DNA of 64,000 nucleotides from Takakia lepidozioides. Taxonomy: Eukaryota; Streptophyta; Takakiopsida; Takakiales; Takakiaceae. Both the position numbers and the translations under genes were made by a program. The notes beneath the pieces are model-generated. The model was given only the letters and a program-made list of their open reading frames with translations. It ran no database searches and was not told where the DNA came from. Below are positions 33,130 to 44,788 of the stretch, one piece after another. The first letter of the stretch is position 1; each line of letters opens with the position of its first letter. The DNA lies in contig CM060733.1 of the NCBI GenBank assembly GCA_030704615.1, forward strand, positions 16,304,001 to 16,368,000, in the 5' to 3' direction.

Positions 33130-35567
33130 TGTTGACTATCCCAGCACAATCCTGAGGAAGATTCATGAATATCATTGCAGGTACTCGTGTCTATCTAATC
33201 CACAGTTAGCAAAGACGTGATCCATTGAGTACTTCAACTGTCAGCTAGAAGAATGACCGTGGGTTGGCACAAAAAATTTTGTGAGTCCTGAGGAGGACGA
33301 CCATCTGAAAGAAACAATTCGTGAACATCATCTGAACTCCAGGATCAATTTGATTAATTGAAGATGGTACCTGCAAGTTGTGCAGTACGCAAATTCTCTT
33401 CATGGTACAATATGTACAATGGGAAACTCTGTTTTCTAAATTTGGAGTTTCTAAGACTACAATTGTTTTGGATGGATCGACTCTACAGTGAAGTTCTGTA
33501 TACTGAAAGTAAGGGCCCTCTCTCTTTGAGAGAAATCCCAAGAATTGAGAAACGCAGATTCTATGAATGGCTGCAGCTCGCAGGCAAAGGTCTAGTTTAG
33601 TAGCGAGTCAAGTCGCTCCATCAAGTTACACCCATTCACTGAATTCGTGCAAGAAAAACAGTCTCCTTCAGATCGGTGGGGTGGCAGCTTACAATGGCCG
33701 AGTTCGGGCACTAGCAACTAGTAATCTAGCCGGTGGAATGCGACTTGGTCTTTGCGGGCACGCTGCCGTCATTCCCAGCGAGAACCTTGTACTTGTCCCT
33801 GCGAGTGAAGTTTGTGCACTGGAAACTCAGTGTCCCTGCAATAACCCTTTGGATGTAGTTGGCTACCTCCACCGATGTTTTTCCACCCGCACATGTAAGC
33901 TCCATAGGCAGTTGGTTCAAAAATGTAACCTCGTAGACAGGTCTTGGGTTCATGAAGAAGAAGAAAGGATCCATGCCCTTCCACCCTGTGGCGGTCGTGC
34001 CGTGGAACATGGACATTCTGTTGAACATCGCCACGGGGGCGATCTTGTCCGTCAGCTCCGCAAAAAGCGCTGAGAATCGTAGGAGAAATGGCTCCCGGCA
34101 TGTTGTTCCCTCTGGGCAGATGGCTAAGTCTCCTTCTTCCAAAAGCTTGCTGATGTTGGCAGCATCTTGCTCTCTGTTGCGAGTCAAAGCAACCGTCTTG
34201 ATTGGGGAAAGGGCCTCCGAGACACGTGAAATGGAGTATGTGACTGCTGTGATAGGTCGCCCGAGGGCTACCGACAGGAAGATGGGGTCCAACAAGGTCC
34301 GATGGGAGCAGATAAACAGGACTCCCTGCTTTCCATCCTTCACTGCAGGTGGGGGTGTTCCCGTGACCTTTACACGCACCCCGAGGGCAACGTAAGCGTA
34401 GTATGTCAAGGACATGGGGAGCAAGGACCCTGCAGCAATCCGAAGCACGGCAAGAAGGAAACCGATAGGCATCCAGACGAGGGTGAGAAGAGCGTTGAGT
34501 GGAGTAGGGCGTTGCACAAGCCGCCCGTCGTGGAACACGATCGGCTTCGGCAGCTCCTCCTTTTGCACAGCTTGTACCTTGTTGGCGGGCACCACGTAGC
34601 CTTCCTTGCACAGAGCCATGAAGGGGTGGTCAGTCTTGCGGTCGCCCAGGCCAACGTCCGGTGCATCGTCCCCGAAAGCTGCCTTCAAAGCAATTTCTTT
34701 CTTCACACCCACAAGGACACCGGGGGCTTTGAGGAAACCTGTTGCGCGCCCGTTCCTGGTCACCTCGATCTCGGACCCAAGCACCGCATCGGCACCCAGA
34801 TACTCCTTTGCAAAGGTCTCCACCATTATGCGGGGATTGGCAGTCAGAACATAGCGCTTCCCAAAGGAGGAAAACACACGCCATGTCTCTGGGTGCAGAT
34901 CCTCGCAGTAGAACTTTGGCAGAACCGCGCGCGCTACAGTCTCAATTTGAGTCACTTTGAGACCAGCAAAGGTGACAAAGACTAACACCTGGATCCCTGC
35001 TGCTTCTGAGACGAAGTGATAAAGGAACCAAGCAATGGGGGCGAAGAGGAGGAGGAGGAGGGAACGGAGAAAGCCGCCGGCCTCGAATGCCACCAGCATG
35101 AAGTAGGGAAATGAGCTCCGCCCTCTGACCAGGGTGCCATCCAAATCGGATATCACGGTCTGTTTCTCTCGTCCATCGGAGCTGCATTTCTCAATGTAAT
35201 CGAAAGGCTCCGGCCCAGATATCTTCGCCTTCGGACCCATGGTATTATGGTGTTGAGGAAGACCCGATCTGTGTGGGTAGTGCAGAGGCCGATGACGGAG
35301 TGTAGCTCAGTGTATTTGTCAGACACGTCGGAGAGAGAGAGAGAGAGATGAGGGTGGTGGTAGCGGGGAAGAGCGGGTGGGGAGGAAGGGAGGCGATGAG
35401 AGAGAGTGATGGTGTGAGGGAGTGAGCGCAGTGTGCGGGGTAATATACTGGGACACTGGTCAGTCAACCCTCGTTGACAAGGACCTGTGCTCTGGCCTGG
35501 CGCGTCCAACTTAGGTCTTATTATTACCTCGTCCGCCACCCTCTGCTTCTCCGGGTCCTCAAAGCTA
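33130..35567 (-). repeat. Right arm of GPAT inverted duplication
   Basis: Reverse complement of 23,421-25,890. It is nearly identical from 35,567 to about 33,205, then similar with indels to about 33,130. Beyond 35,567 the sequence is unrelated to that left of 23,421. Confidence 0.9.
33726..35240 (-). CDS. GPAT: Glycerol-3-phosphate acyltransferase, cutin-type, copy 2 (5 residues shorter)
   Basis: A 504-codon frame whose translation equals copy 1 through residue 504, with all phosphatase motifs ([17 protein letters not shown]) and acyltransferase motifs ([18 protein letters not shown]) kept. One A-to-T change turns the Lys codon after STG into TAG and removes the last five residues, which lie outside known catalytic blocks, so function is probably kept. 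The shared promoter region and 5' leader are present. It is head-on to the MULE copy B left end, about 1.1 kb away. Confidence 0.94.
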   Translation of the reverse strand: MGPKAKISGPEPFDYIEKCSSDGREKQTVISDLDGTLVRGRSSFPYFMLVAFEAGGFLRSLLLLLFAPIAWFLYHFVSEAAGIQVLVFVTFAGLKVTQIETVARAVLPKFYCEDLHPETWRVFSSFGKRYVLTANPRIMVETFAKEYLGADAVLGSEIEVTRNGRATGFLKAPGVLVGVKKEIALKAAFGDDAPDVGLGDRKTDHPFMALCKEGYVVPANKVQAVQKEELPKPIVFHDGRLVQRPTPLNALLTLVWMPIGFLLAVLRIAAGSLLPMSLTYYAYVALGVRVKVTGTPPPAVKDGKQGVLFICSHRTLLDPIFLSVALGRPITAVTYSISRVSEALSPIKTVALTRNREQDAANISKLLEEGDLAICPEGTTCREPFLLRFSALFAELTDKIAPVAMFNRMSMFHGTTATGWKGMDPFFFFMNPRPVYEVTFLNQLPMELTCAGGKTSVEVANYIQRVIAGTLSFQCTNFTRRDKYKVLAGNDGSVPAKTKSHSTG

Positions 35568-36354
35568 AGGACAGCGGGTGATTGTGGGTAAAAGATCCCG
35601 ACTGCCACAGTGCGCTTCCTGCAAGTTTCCCAGCAACTTAAGTATTCCTGCTCTTGTTGGAAACAAAGTAGATAACACAGAAATGATATAATATCCCAGC
35701 GAATGACACGGTAGGGGAGCAGACAACTTCCCGTGTTTGTACGCAGAGTAAACGCGGTTGATTCGCTTGGTCGCAGTCAACTGCGGGGCCCACTTACAGA
35801 CCGCGGACACGTTGTGGGCCCTAAAAAGGCGCCTAGCTATTTTCTATGTGGAAACCTTCTCAGACGGGAAGTTTTCATCCTGATACGAGAGGCACCTTAA
35901 GAAAATTGGAACTCGATGATTTTTGGTTTTTTTTCCCCTTAAAACCCAACTCACCATGCCATTAATGGCGCTTGTATGAACTAGTAATGTCGGTATCTTC
36001 AAATATTACCGATAGGATCAGCCCTTCAGTTTTTTTTCGATTTCTGTTGACAGTCGATAGGTGGGCCAAGAACTAATTTAGAATGAACAAATCAACATTG
36101 TTTGGAATAGCTCAGAGACTCAGACCATTGATTATCATGCAAGACACTAAATATCGCATGTTGAGATTTGAGTTGCATGTTCAGTTTATAAATTAGCTCA
36201 AGGAGCAAATCTGTTGATATATATGTAGTGAATTGTTTGTTGTCGGCTGTGTATTGCTCCATAGATTTATACATGCTATGAATGTTGTATATGAAGATGT
36301 CATTCAGTGGCATTTGCAGGTGATTATTACTATTTCAAACTGGTGGCTACAATA
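35568..36354. other. Unique DNA between GPAT copy 2 and MULE copy B
   Basis: AT-rich, with no gene, RNA gene or repeat recognised. Confidence 0.5.
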
Positions 36355-36625
36355 GAGAGAAGACTCCGGCCAAAGCCGACTTAACTAAGAGCTATTTCAC
36401 CTTGCCCCTTTTGGGGGGGGGGGTGCTTCCGCGTGAGCGTGAGAGCGCGTGAGCCTAGGCGGGCTCATGCCATGTCATCAGTTATTGCCACGTTGGCTGA
36501 CGGGTCTGACGCCACGTCAGCCGACTTCGCCAGCGTGCCCGACGTCACGTCATGCCACGTAATTTTCATAGGCATGGCCCCTATAACCGCGGACCGAACA
36601 GGCAAATGGGGGCCTATAGCCGTGG
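36355..36625. repeat. Left TIR of MULE copy B
   Basis: The outer block GAGAAGACTCCGGCCAAAGC matches the inverse of the right end with a few changes. Further in, CTTCCGCGTGAGCGTGAGAG and GGCCTATAGCCGTG also match. A G-run (36,413-36,423) sits where the right TIR carries a 110-bp palindromic insert. Confidence 0.8.
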
Positions 36626-37088
36626 ATTGCGCATTTGGCAGACAGGGAACCATGTGTGGGCGATGAGGCGAGGTGCAGAAGAAAGTTTAGGGTTTGTTGG
36701 TGAATGTTGCAGAATGATAATGTTTGTAGAGACTGAAATGGTTGTGGATGTATTAATGTCCAGGTCATTAGTCTACAATGGTCCTCAGATGATTTAATGC
36801 CATGCTAATGTGGTATTTTACGTTGTTGTCATCAGTGTAGAATGGTTGTGGATGAGTTAATGAGGATGAAGCAGAGCCAATGTGGATGGGACACTGCTAG
36901 TATGGATGAATGAGGATGAATAGTTGTGGACAAATATGGATGAAATATCGTGAATGGATGATAGAGTGGATGAATGTTGAGCGAGGATGTCATTCTAACA
37001 TTTATGAAAACCAAGCACAACGATCAATGTCGTTTGCACAAACATTAGAAATTGTGCCTAAAATCCGTCCTGAAGCACTTGATAAGAT

Positions 37089-37372
37089 TTAGTGAATGTC
37101 TGGCATTTGGGGAAAGGTAGACACATGACAACAATGTAGAATAAGACAACACAACAGATGTGAGAGTGATCTTTCATTCTGCGACTTTGTCCGAGTGCTT
37201 ACTGCAACATTCTGGTGTGCAGCACGCTCCTCTTTAGTTATCCTCTTCAGTGTCGACACATTGCGAGCCATTTCAGCACTATACTTCCTGCAACGCACCA
37301 CCTGACCACGGTAAACATGGTGTGGACTCCAATGCGTATTGCGGTCCCTGCCAGTGAGGTAGAAATGTGCAC
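37089..37372 (-). CDS. Unrecognised terminal exon-like reading frame (copy B)
   Basis: Counterpart of 362-645, open over the same length. The base before the A-copy acceptor differs (ACTTGTATG here against ACCTGTATG), so the AG site reads AAG in B. The family is unknown. Conservation of the frame in both copies is weak support for coding. Confidence 0.28.
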
Positions 37373-37519
37373 TTGTATGTTACGAGAGTACTGCAATTTT
37401 CATGGTTTTTCATCAGGACCATTATACAACAACATTCAAAATGAATTTGGCTCTCGTTTGTGCATGAGGAGGAATTCCGGGTCTTACAACATTGTGTAAC
37501 AGAAATTGACAAAACGTCT

Positions 37520-37835
37520 GCATTGTCTTCTTGTTTGACCCATAACCAATATTATGCATGAGGATGTTGTCCTTGAACTTGCGCTAAAACCGAGAGTCCA
37601 CCAATCATCCCCTAGGTGCCTTGTCTTCTTGTTTGACCCATAACCAATGTTATGCATGAGGATCCCGCCTTTGAACTTGCGCTGAAACCGAGAGCCCATA
37701 CACCATCCACTAGGTGCCTTGTCTTCTTGTTTGACCCATAACCAATGTTAGGCATCAGGAGGCTGCCTTAGAACTTGCGTTTGACCCGAGAATCAATACA
37801 TACATCATCCCCTAGGTGCCTTGTCTTCTTGTTTG
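37520..37835. repeat. Tandem repeat, about 100-bp unit, 4 units
   Basis: TGTCTTCTTGTTTGA recurs near 37,523, 37,621, 37,718 and 37,817. There is one unit fewer than in copy A. Confidence 0.85.
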
Positions 37836-39044
37836 ACCCATGACCAACCATTTGCTGTACATTTCAATCAAAGCCTACAAGCCAAGATATAACTATCTAC
37901 TGTATGAAGTGCATAGAAGCCATTGTTGTAAATGCATACACGGCAAGAAAATGAGAAACCATCTTTTAACAACATTACAACGAACATGCACAAATTTTAT
38001 TACAAAGTTGTGGAGGGACACAAAATGTCTGAAACTGTGAACATCACGAGACCCCCCAAAATGATGAAATTTGCATTTCAGTCACTAGAACTATCCCCTG
38101 AAACTTGTGCAGTATCATCGACGTAAACCCGAGCTCTGAGGTGCTTGTTGTGCTTTCGAGCACATGGGGGAGATAACATGAAACTCTGTTGACGAGCAAT
38201 GGCCTCCGCGTAGTCGGGTAGGATGTATGAACGTGGAGGGCTGCACCACAAGTCACTGTGAATAAAAGAGACGTCGACCAAAGGAATAGCTTTCAATACC
38301 CTGCCACCCAAAGAACCACAATTGCATTAGCCACCATTAATGGGAAAGGGGGGGCCGTTTCCGAGGGAGAAATCGGATGCTTACAGAAAAACAACTTACT
38401 CACATGCGAAATCGTCGTCCAAAACTTTGTCATCCCCTTCGTTGATTTCCACATGCACTATACCCTCCTGTTGTTGGGCGGCAGGTGCCGGCGCTGGCGC
38501 TTCCAAGTTATAGAGGAGGTCATTGAAAATGTCCGCATCCCCTTCCATACCAAACAAATGCCTCCCCGCTGCCTTGCAAGCATGGTACGAAGCTCCTGCA
38601 AGACATAGTACTCTTAGGACACATATAAACAAATTTTGCACCAAGAAGAAAACACCACAGCAGGTTCGGGGTGAAACCTGTGCCAAGAGTGAGGTCCACG
38701 ATACGTGCCCCCGGATGGGAACAAGTCTCCACAATTGTTTGAATAAATGCTGGGCTCTTCTCCTTGGCCCCTCTCCATGGTGTGCAGTTGGATTTTTGCA
38801 AGCATACATTGGAATCCACGTAATTGTAGTGCATGTCGTCCACCACTGGATCAAACTTATCGTTGATGAAACAACCTCCCCCATGAAGCCTGAACTCCTT
38901 CACTGCTGTGGGAGTTGAAGCAGGGTGCACTCTGACGAGGCAGACGGCCTCAAAAAAGGCGGGTCTACACACAAGACAACATGAGGCACATATTAGTGAA
39001 TCCAAAAAAATTCATCTGGAAAGAACAGTGCTTGCAACCTCTGA

Positions 39045-39070
39045 AAATGAGTGCGTCGACGCACTCATTT
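39045..39070. repeat. Intronic palindrome (copy B)
   Basis: Perfect 26-nt palindrome, half-site AAATGAGTGCGTC, at the position of the 2,415 palindrome of copy A. Confidence 0.88.
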
Positions 39071-40433
39071 CTGCAGGGGTGAAATGGAACTTCAAATGAA
39101 GCAGGTAAGAGAAAGTCGATTACCATTTGTCCGGGACAGTCGCCCTTTGTCAAGTACAGGCTGTTCACACCATTCCACATTTTGATGATTTTCATCCCCG
39201 AGGCCTTGAGGTAGCTTGCAAGCTCATGGCGACATTTCGTATTGACCGACTGGATCATTACAAGAACCCATGCATCCGATAAAAAAAAATTGCAAAATGA
39301 AAAGACCCACCGCCAGTACCTCTCATCAAATGCATTCCATGTTGGGCAAGTGCCTGTGGGTAGAATGTCCGGTACTGGCAACCTATCCGGAATGTCCACA
39401 ATCACCATGTCGGCACAACATGGTTTCAGGGAACCATTGACCCAACACTGCCCTTTCGAAACCTGAAAACAGACAGACGGCAAAAATTAAATAACTATCC
39501 AAAAGGGAAAACAGTAAATGAGACAAACAATGGGAATTGGCTTATCGAGTCAAGGAATGCACACAGCTTGCCCCAAGTTCGAGAGGGTTCTCCAGCGTAA
39601 CCAGATTTTCTGCTTTCCATCATGGCAAGGAATGAATCATTGACAATCTCGCATTTACATTCTCGCTGGATTCTGGATAGGTGCTCCACTGCGTCGTATG
39701 GCTCAATCTTCCCCTTACGTTTTCGTTCCTTGTTTCCAATTGGGGGTCTGCGCTACCTCACCCCCCGCAGTCTCCCCTTGGGTGGCTTTCTCCTTCCCTT
39801 TGTCATTTGTACCATTTCTCTTTCCCTTCCCTCTCGCAGGAGTTTTGTTGGCTGCGGGTTCCTTCTCAGCGAGGTTTCGCAGATTCCTCTCATGCAATTC
39901 CTTGTCAGTAAGAGGGGCCAAAGACTCTGCATTGTCGTTCTGGTTCCGTGTCTACAACTCATACCAGGGGCAATCTGATTTCGGAATGTCTAGATACCAG
40001 TAGCAGTCTTTCAGATGATATCTCCCGTAGTCTCTGAGGATGGCTGCAATGTACATGGTCTGACTGTTAGAGGGGTCAGAGCACAAGTCGATGAAGGCAG
40101 GGTACTTACTGAGGTTTTTTCCCAGAATGAGCACGTTCTTGATATACCTACAAAACAAAAGAGGTACACTTTTAGACATTGAAGGCAAAAAAGCATATAC
40201 TGCAGCCCTCCCAAAATGCGTGCGTCGATGCACACAGTTTGGGGTGCACAAATACTTGAGCATTAGGCAACCGAAATACACTCACTAGTACCAATGCAAG
40301 AACATGAGAAAACAAAGGGTTCCATATGCAGAAAGATATCCCTTTCTCGGCAGACAGATATTCCATTCAGAGCTGCCAACGAAACAATGAAATCCATGAT
40401 GGAGGAGAGAACACATCTGAGTTTGTGGCTTTC

Positions 40434-40465
40434 CAAAACTGCGTGCGTTGGCGCACGCAGTTTTG
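40434..40465. repeat. Intronic palindrome (copy B)
   Basis: Perfect 14-bp arms CAAAACTGCGTGCG with a 4-nt loop, identical to 3,802-3,833. Confidence 0.9.
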
Positions 40466-41889
40466 CATGGCCAAAAACTGCCTGTCTACTGATTGCCAAA
40501 GATAGTTTTCAAACATAAAACAAAACTAATGAACCTGTATAGGACCCTCTTCATGGCTCCCTCCGCCCCGTACTGCTGGTCAAAGTCATTTGTGCGGGAG
40601 ATTCCTCCATCTCGGGAAAACTCTCTGAAGAAGCAGTTGCTCCAAGCAGTGGCCTTCCACTGCCTCAAGTAATCCTCCAGAGTGTCCTCGGGCACGGTCA
40701 TGGTAATTTTGTAGTCATAAAGCTGTTTCTCCAGCACCTGGTTTGCACGAGCTTTAATCTGCAGGTATTCATATGCATGCGTTAGAGTCCATTCATGGGA
40801 AGATATTCTCAGAATTTCAAGCAAAGAAAGTCCTTAAAAGTACGTGGCTCCAGTAGGTGGCTTTGTACAACCATGTATCAAGAACTTGGTCGTTGATGTG
40901 CCCGGTGTTCTCATCTCTTTCACCCCTAGGGAAGCAGTATGTATCCTTGACAGTTGGGTCAGAATTCCAAATCTCCAACCATTTCACTTTCTGGTCAGCT
41001 TCCACAGATGCAGTTGACAACCGGTGAAGCTTTTCCTGTGTCATCTCCGGTTTGGTGTTATTGTTCCAGTGGATCCTCACCTGATTAAGAAACTCGGGAC
41101 CAAAATCAGGGTCAACTATTCTCAGCTATTTCACGAAAGCGCTCATGAGCTTCTTCCGTATCTCATTCATCGTAAATTTCATGGCTTCTGCCACTCCCTT
41201 GGACGTCCTCATACCCTCCGGGTTTTTCAAATAGTGCTCCGCTTTTCCTCTCTCTCCAGCTTCAACTATTTCTTGCTGCAAAACGTAATCCGGAATGAGA
41301 TCACTTGTTACTGACAATCACAACAGACAATGGAAGGCCGGAGCGATGGAATACTTACAGTGTACATGTACTCCATGAATGTTTCCCTCGTTAGATTGTA
41401 CCAGGTATCTGACGTTTTTGATGTCAAACATTTCTTGAATGACTCCGCACGCAGGATGCTCTTGAATGAATTGAGGGGCATCTGGCCGATATTCTGGATC
41501 CTGAATAGTGTGTGAAGAAGGTTCATTGTCACATGGGCGGTTTCAGTTCCCCTGTCACATACAATGGTGTGTCGTCAGTGAGTGCTAAAAGCGAACAGAC
41601 AGTCAAGGAAAAAATGCGGACAATAACAAGTGAAGAAGACACTTACTTGTTAACGTCATGCATTGCCGTCAACAGTGCAGTGATGTTTCCCTTGCGATCC
41701 AGCACCATTGAGGCCACAGAATAGTGCCACTCCTCCTCGGTGCTATGATATCTCTCGATCATGTTCCTCCAGGCAAGCAATCGGTGGTTGCCATCCCAGA
41801 CATGAAACTTCTTGCCAGAGAAAGGTTGGGTGACGAGCCTCTTGCAAATGATAGATTCAAACTCCTCATTTATCTGTCGCCAGATAGGA

Positions 41890-42397
41890 TGTCGTGCGCA
41901 TACATATCGCTACACAACTACATCGCTATCCAAAACCACACAACACATGTGCACGCCACACACACTAGTATATCACTAGTCCACCACTAGTCCAACCACT
42001 AAGGTATAACTAGTCAGTCACTAGGCTGCCACTATGCTGTCCACTATGGCAGTCACTAGTCCACACAATCGATAAAGACAGAAGAAAGAAGAGGACATAC
42101 AAGCACAAGCTCACAAGCTGAAGCATAAACTCATGCATATATAACCTCATCACTCAAATACAAGTCAAACCAAGTGCACCCCACGCCATGGAGAATCCAC
42201 ACTACGGCGCCATAGCTAGGCGCGGTGAGGCTCAACTCGAGAAAGATGAGCCTCCCGCGCTTGCCGTGAAGATAACCACTCCAGGGCCTAAATCTGCCTT
42301 GACCCCTGGATTGACACTTGGGCCAATCCCAAATGTCAATATGTAAAAACTAGCTATTTTCTAGCTAGTTTCACACTAGTGGTAAAATAACTTGACA
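41890..42397 (-). repeat. 3' LTR of the gypsy element
   Basis: 508 bp, TG...CA. Its right 327 bp (42,071-42,397) match the other terminus. Its left 181 bp (41,890-42,070) match 42,400-42,581 and are missing from the other terminus. Confidence 0.75.
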
Positions 42398-42399
42398 GC

Positions 42400-42581
42400 T
42401 GTCGTGCGCATACATATCGCTACACAACTACATCGCTGTCCAAAACCACACAACACATGTGCACGCCACACACACTAGTATATCACTAGTCCACCACTAG
42501 TCCAACCACTAAGGTATAACTAGTTAGTCACTAGGCTGCCACTATGCTGCCCACTATGGTAGTCACTAGTCCACACAATCG
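42400..42581 (-). repeat. Extra copy of the LTR segment next to the 3' LTR
   Basis: About 182 bp, nearly identical to 41,890-42,070, separated from the 3' LTR by GC. It is followed by a C-run (G-run on the element strand) that could be the polypurine tract. Confidence 0.8.
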
Positions 42582-42837
42582 CCCCCCTAGCTGGTGCTTC
42601 GGTCCCTCTAAGTCCAGGTAGCCATAAGATGTGATAGTGACCATAGCCTGACTAAGTCTTCCACCACTGTCCCTACTACACTCAAACTCGATAGATCAAG
42701 AGGCCGGGTGCGAGAGTTGCCCCAACATTAGTCGCCGTCTTGCAACCTGTGAACTTGAGCTTGGGATCTCATGTATTGACTCCTATGAGCTTGGCCTCCC
42801 ATGTCTTGTTAGTTGCCTCCAGTCATGTCCACTGCCA

Positions 42838-43149
42838 CTATCCCAAGCAGTGTGGACACAACCAATCTCCATCAGGAACCCTCTCAAGAGGTGGTGTCAA
42901 GCATCCCATATGCCAACCTCTTGAGCATCGATCACACACCAGCATGGTGGCTGCCGCTTTGGCAGACCCACAGAACATGCACCTCAAACCTGCAGGTACC
43001 ACTGCCAAGTTTGGGTCAACTCTGCCATCGACATTGGGAAGGTGACATGGCGCACAATTACGCACATGGTCCTTCCAAGTCATGCCGAACAAGAGGGACA
43101 TCTTCAAGACACTCCAATTCAGGACATGAGCTGGACATAGTGTCCACAA
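42838..43149 (-). pseudogene. PHD-finger tail of the gypsy integrase
   Basis: A minus frame of 103 residues contains CMFCGSAKAAATMLVCDRC, then WHMGC and WLCPHC, the full Cys4-His-Cys3 PHD signature. PHD fingers read histone H3 tails, so this probably serves as the chromatin-targeting module where chromoviruses carry a chromodomain. It overlaps the integrase end in another frame, so the two were probably fused and are now frame-shifted. HVRNCAPCHLPN precedes the finger. Confidence 0.82.
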
Positions 43150-44213
43150 TTGAGTACAGTAACCAAGATCAGGACCCCTGAGGGCAACACCTCTCGAACC
43201 CTCAGAATAACACGCCCTGCATTGACATCCATGGTCGTAGGAGCAGTCTGCTGCAAATAAACATAGTCACCAGGGCTAAACCTCCAAACCCCAGGACAAT
43301 ATCCTCCACCACGTATAGTGGCATACCTCAACGTATCACGGTGCTGTGCAATGGCAAGGTTCTCAAAAGCCATGGGCATGACTTTCTTAAACAACTCTGC
43401 ACGCTGATCACATGCACGTACCCACACGTCCGGATCGTCAAGGTTAAGGACTTGAGCAGTGTCCTTACGAATGGCTGCAGGCAAATCCGGCTCTCGGCCA
43501 AAGAGAAGGAAATATGGTGAGAAGGAGGCAAGTGATGCTTGTTTGCTGAACCTGTAGCCCATGGCTAACCAAGGAACCTGAAGATCCCAATCTCCTAGGT
43601 GTCCCTTCTGCAAGCCATACTTGCGCAAACCCCTCTTCACCGTCTGGATGACTCTCTCTGCCAAGCCATCGGCCTCAGGATGATCCCGAGAAGTGGTGCG
43701 GTGGTCTATCAAGGCTTTATCACACAAAGCCTGAAACTCCCCCAAGAACTCTCTCCCTTGGTCCATGAGTACCTCAGCTGGAGCACCAAATCGGCTAAGC
43801 ACACGATCCAAGAATGCATACGCAGCCCCCTCACTAGCCTTGTCAGGCAATGGAACCAACTCAATCCACTTGGAGAAGTGCTCCACCATCACCAACACAT
43901 ATCTGTGGTGGCGCATAGTCAGTGGCAACGGTCCTGCGAAGTCAAGACTCCACCTGTAGCCCAATCCCATGATTGGTAAAGGATGCAACTGTGGTGTAGG
44001 GGCGTTGAATGAAGCACGCACCCTGTCACACACCATGCACCTAGCCACGAACTATTGCACCTCTGTATGCATACCACGCCACCAATACTGCCCTTGCAGT
44101 AAACTGTGAGTGCGTCGCACTCCAAAATGCCCCAACTCCTCATGGGCATGCCGCACTAACCGTGCACGCTGTGTGGGGTGAGGCACAATCCTCACCCGAC
44201 CATCCTCCCACAC
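43119..44213 (-). pseudogene. Gypsy integrase
   Basis: Begins with an H2C2 zinc module (RLVRHAHEELGHFG and CMVCDR) containing an in-frame TAG near 44,052 (CAA TAG). An open frame of 309 residues follows with the catalytic core: D in WSLDFAGPLP, D in VLMDQGREF and E in HPEADGLAE. A GPY/F-like C-terminal part has FSPGDYVYLQQ. It would insert element cDNA. It continues into the PHD finger after a frame change. Confidence 0.88.
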
Positions 44214-44405
44214 TCAAAAGTAGGTGTATCCCCTCCCACTTGAACCTCTTGGCTCGTTGCAGGATCCGATCCCTCTCCCTGGCAGTCACAGTGGCTGCCG
44301 TGTCTCCAGTGCGGAGGTAGTCCAACACAACTGAATCCTCATGTATATCTTTGGCACCACCTGGCTCATCACTAGCCTCAGGGTCCTCAGACACTCTGTC
44401 TACAG

Positions 44406-44624
44406 TCATCCCTGCTGGAGGTCCAACCTGACCTCCCGATGCCAAGATACACAAAAATGCAGATGTGTGCCATCCCGGCACCATCTCCTCGTCCGTCTCA
44501 CCATGCCCCGAGCTCCAGTGTCATCCTGCTGGCTCGTGCATGGATTGCGACTCAATCCATCCGCATCCTTATTGACCAAACCCGGTCGATGCACAACCTG
44601 AACATGTCTCTCATGCTCCTCCAC
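44406..44624 (-). pseudogene. C-terminal scrap of gypsy RNase H
   Basis: The frame carries VVHRPGLVNKDADGLSRNP, the conserved end of Ty3/gypsy RNase H. Nothing upstream matches the rest of RNase H or reverse transcriptase; no YxDD box was found between 44,620 and 46,360. The stretch 44,214-44,405 links to integrase with stops. Confidence 0.75.
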
Positions 44625-44788
44625 CGTAGCACGAGAGGCAAAGCAATTCCTGTAAGCCTCAGGAACCGCCGTATACGTCGTCTCTCTTCTCTAATGACAA
44701 TAGGTCCAATGTCAAGCTCCCAATTGCCCTTTGTAACTGCAACCTTAAGTCCAGCAGACTTAGAGGTAGAGGACGCGTCCCGTGGTTG

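Noticed and set aside
33130-35567. GPAT copy 2 as a pure assembly artefact
   Set aside because: It has a private stop change, a diverged inner flank and different outer flanks, which a simple artefact would not produce, though long-read proof is lacking.
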